From positions 186,001 through 250,000 of the forward strand of contig CBDATB010000012.1 of assembly GCA_965199745.1 (NCBI GenBank): a stretch of 64,000 bases of DNA. Reading direction: 5' to 3'. The translations under genes and the position numbers were made by a program. The notes under the pieces were generated by a model. That model was not told where the DNA came from. It saw nothing but the letters and a program-made list of their open reading frames with translations, and did no database searches. Shown here piece after piece: positions 56,348-64,000 of this stretch (positions within the stretch are counted from its first letter, which is position 1; each line of letters begins with the position of its first letter). The stretch is from CBDATB01 sp965199745. GTDB taxonomy: Bacteria > Bacteroidota > Bacteroidia > Cytophagales > Flammeovirgaceae.

Positions 56348-56923
56348 ATGGCTGATTTTCAGCTTTATTTCGAGCTAGGTTTCCAGCATATCGCAGATAT
56401 ACGGGCTTACGACCATATGGTGTTTATCCTTTCATTATGCGCTGGTTACCGCCTTTCAGAATGGAAGAACCTACTTATATTAATTACTGCTTTCACTATC
56501 GGACACGCTACTACTTTAATACTCGCCACTACTAATATCCTTACTATTCCCGAGTATATTATAGAGTTTATAATTCCACTTACTATATTATTCGCAGCAC
56601 TGTACGCTATATTTGGAAAGAAAAATGAAACATACCAACGACATCTAAACTTTTACTACCTCATTATTTTAGTTTTTGGCTTTATACATGGCATGGGTTT
56701 TTCTAACTACCTCAAAGCAATTTTAGGAAAATCAAATCAGCTAGTAATACCTTTGCTTAGTTTTAACTTGGGTGTGGAAATGGGCCAAATGTTTATCCTA
56801 TCCATTGTGATGCTTATCAGCTTTATTGGAGTAGAACTTATGAAAATAAAACCCAATTACTGGCGATTGCTTTTATCCTATATAGCAGCTTTTATTGCCA
56901 TCATTTTACTTCCTCTCTGGTAG
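56348..56923 (+). CDS. HupE/UreJ family membrane protein
   Basis: The 191-residue protein has about six membrane helices. The start FELGFQHIADIRAYDHMVFIL near residue 10 holds the HI and DH pair typical of the HupE/UreJ_2 family (f-lGf-HI--G-DHilFil), and FTIGHATTLILA near 55 and FGFIHGMGFSNYL near 118 hold further His ligands. Members are proposed nickel or cobalt carriers. No urease or hydrogenase gene is in the window. It directly follows dinB by three bases. Confidence 0.85.
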   Translation: MADFQLYFELGFQHIADIRAYDHMVFILSLCAGYRLSEWKNLLILITAFTIGHATTLILATTNILTIPEYIIEFIIPLTILFAALYAIFGKKNETYQRHLNFYYLIILVFGFIHGMGFSNYLKAILGKSNQLVIPLLSFNLGVEMGQMFILSIVMLISFIGVELMKIKPNYWRLLLSYIAAFIAIILLPLW

Positions 56924-57014
56924 ATAAAAACAATTTACTTATAATATTGCATTTTTAATTAAAAAATATTCAATAAATAAACTATTTTTTTAAAAATTTT
57001 GTATTTTTATTATA

Positions 57015-57046
57015 TTTTTTTGTAAAATTTGTATTTTACAAAAAAA
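57015..57046. repeat. Perfect AT-rich inverted repeat
   Basis: Fourteen-base arms, T6-TGTAAAAT (57015-57028) and ATTTTACA-A6 (57033-57046), around a four-base loop TTGT. It lies between hupE and the structured RNA. The T-run precedes the hairpin on both strands, so it is not a standard terminator; it could be a protein binding site or a weak hairpin. Confidence 0.6.
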
Positions 57047-57059
57047 ATACATTTCTTTG
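57028..57059 (+). promoter_or_regulatory. Putative promoter of the structured RNA
   Basis: TTTG (57028-57031) lies 20 bases before TTTCTTTG (57052-57059), which is one base off TAnnTTTG. The start of transcription would be near 57066, eight bases before the closing stem of the RNA. Confidence 0.35.
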
Positions 57060-57073
57060 CATTACCCTTAATA

Positions 57074-57183
57074 CTGTAAGGTGATGAAACCGGCAGCCAT
57101 GCCCTCCTATCTCGGGGGTGGAGAACTCAGGACAAACCTATTAGGCTAACTACTCCGTGAAGGTTCGAATCCTTCCCTTACAG
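57074..57183 (+). ncRNA. Structured tRNA-like RNA, family not assigned
   Basis: The 110 bases close with an 8-bp stem (CTGTAAGG 57074-57081 with CCTTACAG 57176-57183). At the 3' side stands a perfect T-arm (GAAGG-TTCGAAT-CCTTC, 57159-57175) directly stacked on that stem, as in tRNA. The 5' part has AUG(57084-57086)-AAACCGGCAGC-CAU(57098-57100), like the D-arm of a class II tRNA, then CCCTC-CTATCTC-GGGGG, a 5-bp anticodon-like arm, and a long extra arm closed by GGAG/CTCC. But an AUC anticodon with U at position 37 and an 8-bp acceptor rule out a standard tRNA. GATGAAACCGGCAGCC also recalls the SAM-I riboswitch core, without the rest. A Bacteroidota-specific conserved RNA (for example 6S-Flavo) is possible. 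Confidence 0.6.
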
Positions 57184-57254
57184 CTTTTACAGAACAAGTC
57201 GGTGTTGATAATATTGCTAGTAGACAAATTGAAGCTAATTTAAATATTCTGACA

Positions 57255-58781
57255 TCAGAAAGTCCTCACTCGATTGCGCAGCTTGTTGCGAAAAAAATCG
57301 CCCTTTAAATTAAAACTTGAAATATAAAAGAAAAAAAAAGGACAAAAAATCAATAATAGTACATCTGCTTGCAACAGATACCTCATTTCCATATTCCTCA
57401 CATAAAAGCTATTCACCCCGTACCACAGCAGCGTATAAGCTAAAGCAACAATATGTATTGGAGGCTCAATAATTCCTGTTTTTTTTAGCAAAAAAAGCAG
57501 AGCTGCCAAACCCAGAATAATCGTTAAGGTACGGTAAGAAAACAGCACATAAACCGCTATATTTAACAGTGCATTTTGATGCTCAGCAGTCAGCCTGTTT
57601 TTAAATAATGCCTTACTAAAGTTTGATAGCGGAACGCCTAAGTAATAATTAAGAGCATTATATTGTTGCTGATGCTCAATAAGTTGGTTTATTATATCTA
57701 CAATTTCATCATTACAAGATTGGTTTTCATATAAAGGTTTATCTACCATGCCTTGCTGAAAACGACGGTAACTAAATCCCTCACCACATTTGCGCAGTAG
57801 AACTACTAATTGAATAAATTGCAAAGAGTCTTCAGGGTGAACCATCACAGCGGTAGGTATGTCCACTGCTTTATTGAGAATAATCTGGCTAAACAATGGT
57901 TCGCTGTTAGTTTGCATGCCGAAAATATAATCTACAAAAAACATATAATCCGGAGCATAAATACCGTGTTCGTTAAGTTTTTGTGTAAATATCAATTTTT
58001 TAGAAATTAGAAAATTTCTCAAAGGCCAAGCAATATATATCGCTGTAAATGCAAGAGAAAATACCAAGGTGTAACGTATTAGAATCTCTCTTTGCTGGCT
58101 GTACACGTAAATGATAGACAGAATAAGTAATGGTACTAGTAGCAACAATTGCAAGCGTAACAGCACGGCAAAGGCAATAAAAATACCTGATAATAAATAA
58201 CTAGCATTTGTACTTTTACGAGTAAAAAAATACAGACTCAAAAATAAGAAAAAGATACTCAAGCTTTCGGCAATAAGCAAAACACTCTGCACAATGGCAA
58301 AAGGATAAATAGCATATAAAAAACAAGCAAATAAAGCGGTGCGATGAGCAGCGACCTGAGTAAAAGATTTGGAAATGATATGATAAATTAAATAAACACA
58401 GGCCGCGTCCATAAAAACTTGTATAAAAACCATCACTTGAAAAGCCCGTTCGGTTTGTTGTCCACAAATCAAGTAGACAAGTCCTATAAAAACAGCATAA
58501 CCGGGCGGACGAGAAAAATAGCCTGTGTTGCTCCCCAGCTCATCGGTGTAAATACCATATTCAAAGAAATTTTTTACAAAAGTGAGCCAATGGTAGGTGT
58601 CTCCAACCATCTCATCACCAACAACATAAAAGTGTTCTTTACCAAAAAACACTTCTGCTCCGAAAAGCAAAAAAGCAAAACGAAAAACAAGGGAAAGTAG
58701 GAAGATATACCAATATATCTGGCGATAATGCTTATCCGTATATATCAAAAATTTAGTGAACATCAGAAGCAACTGCTCCAT
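57255..58781 (-). CDS. GT-C membrane glycosyltransferase (ArnT/GT39-like)
   Basis: The 508-residue protein has about eleven membrane helices. Near the N-terminus the first periplasmic loop carries GDEMVGDTYHW, with the acidic pair of GT-C enzymes, then YFSRPPGYAVFIGLVYL near residue 108, the block of ArnT- and PMT-like families (--ppG-p-l-a---). Such enzymes use polyprenyl-phosphate sugars as donors at the outer side of the inner membrane. Acceptor unknown. The gene runs against the structured RNA and lies 59 bases below the next minus-strand gene, a paralogue of the gene at 2302; they may form a unit. Confidence 0.8.
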   Translation of the reverse strand: MEQLLLMFTKFLIYTDKHYRQIYWYIFLLSLVFRFAFLLFGAEVFFGKEHFYVVGDEMVGDTYHWLTFVKNFFEYGIYTDELGSNTGYFSRPPGYAVFIGLVYLICGQQTERAFQVMVFIQVFMDAACVYLIYHIISKSFTQVAAHRTALFACFLYAIYPFAIVQSVLLIAESLSIFFLFLSLYFFTRKSTNASYLLSGIFIAFAVLLRLQLLLLVPLLILSIIYVYSQQREILIRYTLVFSLAFTAIYIAWPLRNFLISKKLIFTQKLNEHGIYAPDYMFFVDYIFGMQTNSEPLFSQIILNKAVDIPTAVMVHPEDSLQFIQLVVLLRKCGEGFSYRRFQQGMVDKPLYENQSCNDEIVDIINQLIEHQQQYNALNYYLGVPLSNFSKALFKNRLTAEHQNALLNIAVYVLFSYRTLTIILGLAALLFLLKKTGIIEPPIHIVALAYTLLWYGVNSFYVRNMEMRYLLQADVLLLIFCPFFFFYISSFNLKGDFFRNKLRNRVRTF

Positions 58782-58840
58782 CTATATTTAGTAATCAATG
58801 AAAAATGTTCCTTCATACCCAGACAGAATTTTATGGCTAA

Positions 58841-60241
58841 TTATGGGGTTCTTCTGCGCCTGCTTTCATATAGAATAATGAATAATGAAGACATATAAAA
58901 TGGAATGAGTAATATTCTATATCGCATCAAAGTACCAAAATTAAAACTGGCAATTCCCACTGTAAAAGCAAACCCAATAGAAAAAACAACACATAACCTA
59001 ACCAGAGGGTTAGTTAATATTTTGTGTACAGCTCGGAACAGCCCGACCTTATAGAATACCCATAGAGTGAATAAAAGAAAAAAAGTTGATTCCAATGCTG
59101 AGACAAGCATCACTGGATTCTTAACCTCTGTGAGATAAGGGCGAAATAAAGCCACATTAACAGCTTGGGGGAAAGCTATCAGCAGGCTTTCGATGCTACC
59201 GTCTAAGTTACCTATTTTATAACCAGCACCACTTTGTGTTTGACTCACATGATACAACCACTTAGCAGATATATGTACTTTATCAGCCAACTTAGAGAGT
59301 TCATATGCCGTGCCTTCAGTTGCTTTAGTAATGATAAAATAACCCAAAGCAAGGCCTAGTATTATAGCAAAAGGACGAATTACTGATCTGAGAAACTTAA
59401 TTCTGATGCGGTTGGTATTCTCATCGAGTATCCATAAAATAGCAGGCGGAAAAAAAATCAAAATGATATATACTCTTAATACAAACAAGATACAGGTGGT
59501 TGTAGTGATAATCAAGAGATTTTTCAACAAGCTCTTTTTTTCAATAGCTCCTCGATAAAACGCATAAAATAACCAAGCCAGCGAACCAAGGGCAATAGTA
59601 TCTTTCATCAAACCTGAACCCCAAAAAAATAAAGAAGGGATAAAAAAAATAGCAATGGCAAACTGTTTATGCAGGTAAGGATATAAATCATAAAAAATTT
59701 TGAACATCGCCCATAAACCAAAAAAACTTATCATAGCGAAAAAAATAGCAATAACGGGATAAGAATCCAAACCAATAACGCCAAAAATAGAAGCAATTTG
59801 CGGCACAAGCATATCATTAGGATTATCATCAAAAAACATTGTTTGTAAATACATATAAGTATCCCGGTCGGGATCTCTAGGAAAAAACACTATTTTAGCC
59901 CATGTGAGTGGAGAGCTTTCCCAAAAAGCTTTGTACATAATTTTTGTATGCCAATAATACATGTAGGTATCACCAGTAATATAATAATGCTGATAAATCA
60001 CACCAACAGCAATTGCACCTATTATTTTGAGTGTTAGTGCAGGAAAATAATATTTTCTTGTAACAGAGTCTGTGAGATGCCTGCGCCTCATGTAGGCGTA
60101 GCTATAAATAAAAATAGCATACAGAGGGGTATATAAAAAATCACTCATAACCATTTGCGACTCATACAAAGGCGGCCACCCGGCTTTCCAAATAAAATAC
60201 AGAGAAGAAAGAATTGATGTATAGTTTATATTTTCTATCAT
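58841..60241 (-). CDS. Polytopic membrane protein, paralogue of the gene at 2302-3624
   Basis: 466 residues with about ten hydrophobic segments. It shares with the 2302 product the block YQHYYITGDTYMY near residue 80, the later PSLFFWGSGLMKDT near 200, and similar spacing of helices. I do not know a named function. Both look like envelope glycan enzymes of the GT-C or Wzy type by shape, but without a known catalytic motif that is a guess. This copy sits next to a GT-C glycosyltransferase gene on the same strand, which supports the guess slightly. Start is the ATG at 60241; it is divergent from uvrA with 79 bases between. Confidence 0.7.
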   Translation of the reverse strand: MIENINYTSILSSLYFIWKAGWPPLYESQMVMSDFLYTPLYAIFIYSYAYMRRRHLTDSVTRKYYFPALTLKIIGAIAVGVIYQHYYITGDTYMYYWHTKIMYKAFWESSPLTWAKIVFFPRDPDRDTYMYLQTMFFDDNPNDMLVPQIASIFGVIGLDSYPVIAIFFAMISFFGLWAMFKIFYDLYPYLHKQFAIAIFFIPSLFFWGSGLMKDTIALGSLAWLFYAFYRGAIEKKSLLKNLLIITTTTCILFVLRVYIILIFFPPAILWILDENTNRIRIKFLRSVIRPFAIILGLALGYFIITKATEGTAYELSKLADKVHISAKWLYHVSQTQSGAGYKIGNLDGSIESLLIAFPQAVNVALFRPYLTEVKNPVMLVSALESTFFLLFTLWVFYKVGLFRAVHKILTNPLVRLCVVFSIGFAFTVGIASFNFGTLMRYRILLIPFYMSSLFIILYESRRRRTP

Positions 60242-60320
60242 TTAGTGATATTTGTATGGTAATAAACGTAAAATTACAGCAAATACTCTCATACTCACTC
60301 TATTCACTAAAAAGCCCTTT

Positions 60321-63107
60321 ATGGATACTAAAAACCTCAATACTAAAGATTATATTGTTATTAAAGGAGCCAAAGTTAATAACTTAAAAAATATCAGTTT
60401 AGCCATTCCGCGTAACCAACTCATTGTCATTACGGGGGTGTCCGGATCTGGTAAATCTTCCCTTGCCTTTGATACACTTTTTGCCGAAGGGCAGCGAATG
60501 TACGTAGAAAGCTTAAGTGCCTATACGCGCCAGTTTCTCGGACGCATGGAAAAACCACAGGTAGATTATATCAAGGGCGTTTGCCCCGCCATTGCTATCG
60601 AACAAAAGGTAAATACTAAAAATCGAAGATCTACTGTAGGAACAACTACTGAAATTTACGACTATCTGAAACTTTTATATGCACGTATTGGCAAAACATA
60701 TTCGCCAGTATCGGCTAATTTAGTAAAAAAAGATTACGTCAGCGACATTGTCGAAGAAATCTATACTTTTCCCGAAAATACTAAACTCCTTATTTCAGCA
60801 CCACTAAAAATTGGGGAAAGTAATAGGATAAGAGAAGCACTCCAGATATGCTTACAAAAGGGCTTAACCAGAGTAATCATTGCAGATAAATTATATTTTA
60901 TTGAAGAAATTATAGCAGAGATACCTAAAGGAAATATTCGCATACTCATCGATAGAAATCAAGGAAAAAACAACAAAGAAAATACTTTCAGGCTGAGTGA
61001 CTCTATACAAACCGCCCTGGTCGAAAGTAATGGCATTTGTATTATAGATTTTTTAGTGCCGGGCAAAGAAAAAACTATCCGCCAATATTCAGACCGCTTT
61101 GAAGCCGATGGTATTCGTTTCGAAGAACCCAGTGTAAATTTTTTCAGCTTTAATAATCCCTACGGAGCTTGCAAGCGTTGTGAGGGTTTTGGTTCTATAT
61201 TAGATATAGCCCCCGACAAAGTAATTCCCGACAAAGAACTATCCGTATACGAAGGTGCTATTGCTCCTTGGAGAGGAGAAAGTATGTCGAAGAAATGGCT
61301 CAAACCCCTCATCGACCATGCCGATCATTTCGACTTTCCAATCCATCGGTGCTACTATGCCTTAAGCGAGGCAGAAAAAGAGTTACTCTGGAATGGAAAT
61401 CAATACTTTAAAGGGCTACATGCTTTTTTTGAATTTTTAGCATCTAATACATTAAAAATACAATATCGCGTCATGATTTCCCGCTATAGAGGCAGAACAG
61501 TTTGTCCTGAGTGCAAAGGTACACGCCTACGAAAAGATGCCGGATACGTAAAAATTAACGGCCGTTCACTCATTGATTTGTTACTATTGTCTGTCAATGA
61601 ACTGGTATCCTTTTTTAATAATTTATCACTTGATGCCACAGAAGAAAAAATTGCCAAAAGATTACTCACCGAAATTAAAAATCGCCTCGGCTATTTGGAA
61701 AAAGTCGGCTTGGGCTACCTCAATCTCAACCGGCTTACTGCCACCCTCTCAGGCGGCGAATACCAACGCACTAAACTTTCTGTCTCACTGGGCAGTGCGC
61801 TGGTAGGCTCAATGTATATCCTCGACGAACCCAGTATCGGGCTGCACCCCAGAGACACGCAAAACCTAATTAAAATACTGAAAGAGCTTAACAAAATAGG
61901 TAATACTGTTATTGTGGTAGAACACGAAGAAGATATTATGGAAGCTGCTGAGCAAATTATAGACATTGGTCCCGAAGCAGGTGTACTGGGCGGAGAATTG
62001 GTCTTTCAAGGAAGTTTATCTGAAATTAAAAAACAAAAAACCGGACATACCGCATGCTTTCTCAACGGACTAGATAAAAACCCACTGCCTCTGATTCGCA
62101 GAAAATGGAGTCAGTCAATAGTTGTAGTGAAAGCTAATAAACACAACCTGAAAAATATTCAGGCTACTTTTCCGCTCAATACTATTACAGCTGTTACGGG
62201 CGTAAGCGGCTCAGGAAAATCCACCCTAGTCCGAGAAATTCTACAAGAGGAACTTACAAAAATACTCACAGAAACAGGGCAAATTTCAAATAACATACAA
62301 GGAGATACCGAAGTACTCACAAGTATAAAGTTTGTAAATCAAAGCCCAATCGGTAGATCCTCACGTTCTAATCCCGTAACTTATGTAAAAGCCTACGATT
62401 TTATTCGCAAATTGTTTGCCGAACAGTTTCTTGCTAAACAACAAGCCTATAAGCCAGCTATGTTTTCTTTTAACGTGGATGGCGGACGATGTGAAGAATG
62501 CCAAGGGGATGGAAGAGTAAAAATTGAAATGCAGTTTATGGCAGATGTTTATCTCAACTGCGAAATTTGCCAAGGTAAACGCTTCAAAGATGAAATACTC
62601 GAAATTACTTATCAGGGTAAAGATATTGCTGATGTACTTGACATGACCATTGCCGAAGGTATAGATTTTTTCAAAGACCAACCCAAAATACTCGAAAAGT
62701 TACAGCCACTTTACGATACTGGTTTGGGATATATTTGCTTGGGGCAATCTTCCAATAGCTTAAGCGGCGGTGAAGCACAAAGGGTTAAACTGGCCTCTTT
62801 TTTAGTGAGAGGGCATATCAAAGCGGGTGAACATATCTTATTCATTTTCGACGAACCAACCACCGGCTTGCACTTCCATGATATTAAAAAGCTCATGTGT
62901 GCCATTAATCAATTAGTGGAAAACGGACACTCGGTAATTATCATTGAACACAACATGGAAGTAGTTAAGCTTGCCGACTGGATTATCGATCTAGGGCCGG
63001 AAGGAGGAGCAAAAGGCGGACGTGTCTGCTTTGAGGGTACACCCGAAGAGCTTATCAAGCATAAGGATAATCATACGGCGAGGTTTCTAAAACAGAAGTT
63101 TAGGTAG
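60321..63107 (+). CDS. uvrA: Excinuclease ABC subunit A
   Basis: UvrA finds bulky DNA lesions for nucleotide excision repair together with UvrB. The ATG at 60321 (MDTKNLNTKDYIVIKGAKVN) is chosen over the open frame from 60252, giving 928 residues. It is a double ABC ATPase: Walker A GVSGSGKSS near residue 40 and GVSGSGKST near 630; signatures LSGGEYQRTKLS near 475 and LSGGEAQRVKLA near 815; Walker B YILDEPSIGLHPRD near 500 and IFDEPTTGLHFHD near 845. Zinc cysteines are in CKRCEGFG and CPECKGTR, and CEECQGDG and CEICQGKR. Complete. Confidence 0.97.
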   Translation: MDTKNLNTKDYIVIKGAKVNNLKNISLAIPRNQLIVITGVSGSGKSSLAFDTLFAEGQRMYVESLSAYTRQFLGRMEKPQVDYIKGVCPAIAIEQKVNTKNRRSTVGTTTEIYDYLKLLYARIGKTYSPVSANLVKKDYVSDIVEEIYTFPENTKLLISAPLKIGESNRIREALQICLQKGLTRVIIADKLYFIEEIIAEIPKGNIRILIDRNQGKNNKENTFRLSDSIQTALVESNGICIIDFLVPGKEKTIRQYSDRFEADGIRFEEPSVNFFSFNNPYGACKRCEGFGSILDIAPDKVIPDKELSVYEGAIAPWRGESMSKKWLKPLIDHADHFDFPIHRCYYALSEAEKELLWNGNQYFKGLHAFFEFLASNTLKIQYRVMISRYRGRTVCPECKGTRLRKDAGYVKINGRSLIDLLLLSVNELVSFFNNLSLDATEEKIAKRLLTEIKNRLGYLEKVGLGYLNLNRLTATLSGGEYQRTKLSVSLGSALVGSMYILDEPSIGLHPRDTQNLIKILKELNKIGNTVIVVEHEEDIMEAAEQIIDIGPEAGVLGGELVFQGSLSEIKKQKTGHTACFLNGLDKNPLPLIRRKWSQSIVVVKANKHNLKNIQATFPLNTITAVTGVSGSGKSTLVREILQEELTKILTETGQISNNIQGDTEVLTSIKFVNQSPIGRSSRSNPVTYVKAYDFIRKLFAEQFLAKQQAYKPAMFSFNVDGGRCEECQGDGRVKIEMQFMADVYLNCEICQGKRFKDEILEITYQGKDIADVLDMTIAEGIDFFKDQPKILEKLQPLYDTGLGYICLGQSSNSLSGGEAQRVKLASFLVRGHIKAGEHILFIFDEPTTGLHFHDIKKLMCAINQLVENGHSVIIIEHNMEVVKLADWIIDLGPEGGAKGGRVCFEGTPEELIKHKDNHTARFLKQKFR

Positions 63108-63125
63108 TGAAAATAATTTAAAGCA

Positions 63126-64000
63126 CTAACTATTGTAATACATATATCCCAGGCTAGCTTGCGCAGAAACATTCCTCTGCTCAGTGGCTTTTGTAAACCA
63201 ATAAACTGCTTTTTCGTAATTCTTCCTAATTCCATAACCTTTCTGATACATAACACCTAAGCTGTATTGTGCGGACGCATCTCCCTGCTTGGCAGCTTTT
63301 GTGTACCAATAAACTGCCTTTTCGTAATCCTCAGTAACCTCCGTTCCATAATAATAATCTTTTCCTTTTTTATACCATTTTTTATCGTGTCCATACTTAC
63401 TATTGTAGGAGAAATATCGGGATTTAAATTATCGCCAAAACAAACTTTATCACCGATCAAGCCATAAGTCACTGGGACTTGACTGGAGTCATGAGCCTTA
63501 ATACGATTATATACAGATCTTTTGATGTCATCTAAACATCCTCCCTACTTATTTCATCCATAAAGTAATCCATATAAGGGTTGTCATCTGCTACTCTGCT
63601 GTTTTTTTGAGTTGTAAAGCATATTTCAGCATTATCAAGAGTTTTTACTGCAGTAAAACCCCTTGCACCTAAAGACCTAGACCAAGTAAATGGGTTACTT
63701 CGGCAAGCATCCAATATAACCACTTTAGGTATGTCAGCGTTGTTAATTTTTTCAATACATAATCCACATTAATTGCTTCTATGGCAACCTCATCTTTGGA
63801 AGCTGGATTGCATCAATTGGAATCAAGAAATTTTCTCCTTCAATCTCAAAACCATGCCTCATATAAGCAACCAGCGCAAGCTCATACAACTGGTATTTGT
63901 TTGAAAAGTCGTTAATTATTGATGCCATCTGCTTTCTGGTCAAATCTCTTCCTATGAGTACGTCAAAACCTAAATTTTTTAGCGTTGATTCTAGCCGTTT
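63126..64000 (-). pseudogene. Shattered caspase-like (C14) protein with Sel1 repeats; right end cut
   Basis: Reading the minus strand across several frames gives one protein. From the right edge: RLESTLKNLGFDVLIGRDL, YELALVAYMRHGFEIEGENF with the catalytic His region (usual: YsGHG), LIPIDA, then a frameshift, DEVAIEAINVDYVLKK, another shift, DIPKVVILDACRSNPF with the catalytic Cys, GARGFTAV, a further shift, RIKAHDSSQVPVTYGLIGDKV, and then Sel1 repeats (DYEKAVYWYTKAAKQGDASA, QYSLGVMYQKGYGI, NYEKAVYWFTKA), ending at TAG 63126-63128. At least four shifts make it non-functional unless the sequence is of poor quality. Caspase-Sel1 proteins occur in many Bacteroidota and may be involved in signalling or defence. 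Confidence 0.75.

Noticed and set aside
57081..57105. SAM-I riboswitch from the GATGAAACC..GGCAGCC block
   Set aside because: The other SAM-I parts (AGAGAGG start, P4 and kink-turn) are absent and no methionine gene follows.
57074..57183. Call as tRNA-Leu or tRNA-Sec
   Set aside because: No Leu or UCA anticodon in the seven-base loop, U at position 37 and an 8-bp acceptor stem; kept as an unassigned RNA.
60252..60320. N-terminal extension of UvrA by 23 residues
   Set aside because: It has no family similarity, and a better ATG stands at 60321.
1..64000. CRISPR array, prophage or integrase
   Set aside because: No spaced direct repeats, phage structural genes or tyrosine/serine recombinase were found.

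Overview
The window is AT-rich DNA from a member of the Bacteroidota, most likely from the Saprospirales/Chitinophagales side. The evidence is the gliding lipoprotein GldH, two type IX secretion sorting domains (one type A, one type B), a PorV-like barrel, the bacillithiol protein YtxJ, promoters of the TTTG-N19-TAnnTTTG type, and Bacteroidota-style RpoB, MraY and GlyRS. Start codons are often TTG or GTG, and Shine-Dalgarno sites are not obvious. Genus cannot be read from the sequence alone.

Layout. 1-8.5 kb: coaE (cut by the left edge), dnaX, a polytopic membrane protein, prfA divergent from gltX, ytxJ, an HsdR-N-like nuclease domain and manC. 8.5-9.8 kb: an IS630 transposase scar and a ClpP-like lipoprotein. 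10-13.2 kb: argH, a TIGR02757 (DUF2400) protein and lpxB, closely packed. 13.2-21 kb, minus strand: a DUF6702 protein, an isolated rpoB with its own promoter and a hairpin behind it, gldH with an overlapping glycosyltransferase 2 gene, and glyS. 21-30 kb: a broken DUF423 gene, a strong terminator, then a minus-strand run of envelope genes (collagen-like lipoprotein, TlpA-like thioredoxin, YqeY, two outer-membrane barrels, a coiled-coil lipoprotein, a polyprenyl synthase, a small lipoprotein). 30.1-31.8 kb: a decayed IS605-type element with a tnpA scar, a tnpB interrupted by one stop codon, and a candidate omega-RNA. 31.8-36.3 kb: a frameshifted secreted alpha-amylase, a tiny Pmp3/YqaE protein and trxB. 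36.3-37.1 kb: scars of a SRAP (YedK) gene and a transposase. 37-47.6 kb: hydroxyacyl-CoA dehydrogenase, cysQ, a stand-alone mraY, a giant type B sorted SBBP/PKD protein, aroC, ribA and nfu. 48-57 kb: an RND permease, a large DUF4011-like SF1 helicase and a dinB-hupE operon. 57-64 kb: a structured tRNA-like RNA, a GT-C glycosyltransferase, a second copy of the polytopic family seen at 2.3 kb, uvrA, and a shattered caspase-Sel1 gene running off the right edge.

Two themes stand out. First, core operons are taken apart: rpoB is away from rplJL and rpoC, and mraY is away from the dcw cluster. Second, the accessory stretches are full of gene wreckage: at least nine disrupted genes or transposase scars. 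This fits a genome in decay, or a draft assembly with indel errors for the lightly damaged ones. The most interesting items are the structured RNA at 57.1 kb, the tnpB/omega-RNA remnant, the orphan rpoB, and the large helicase, which could be a defence gene.
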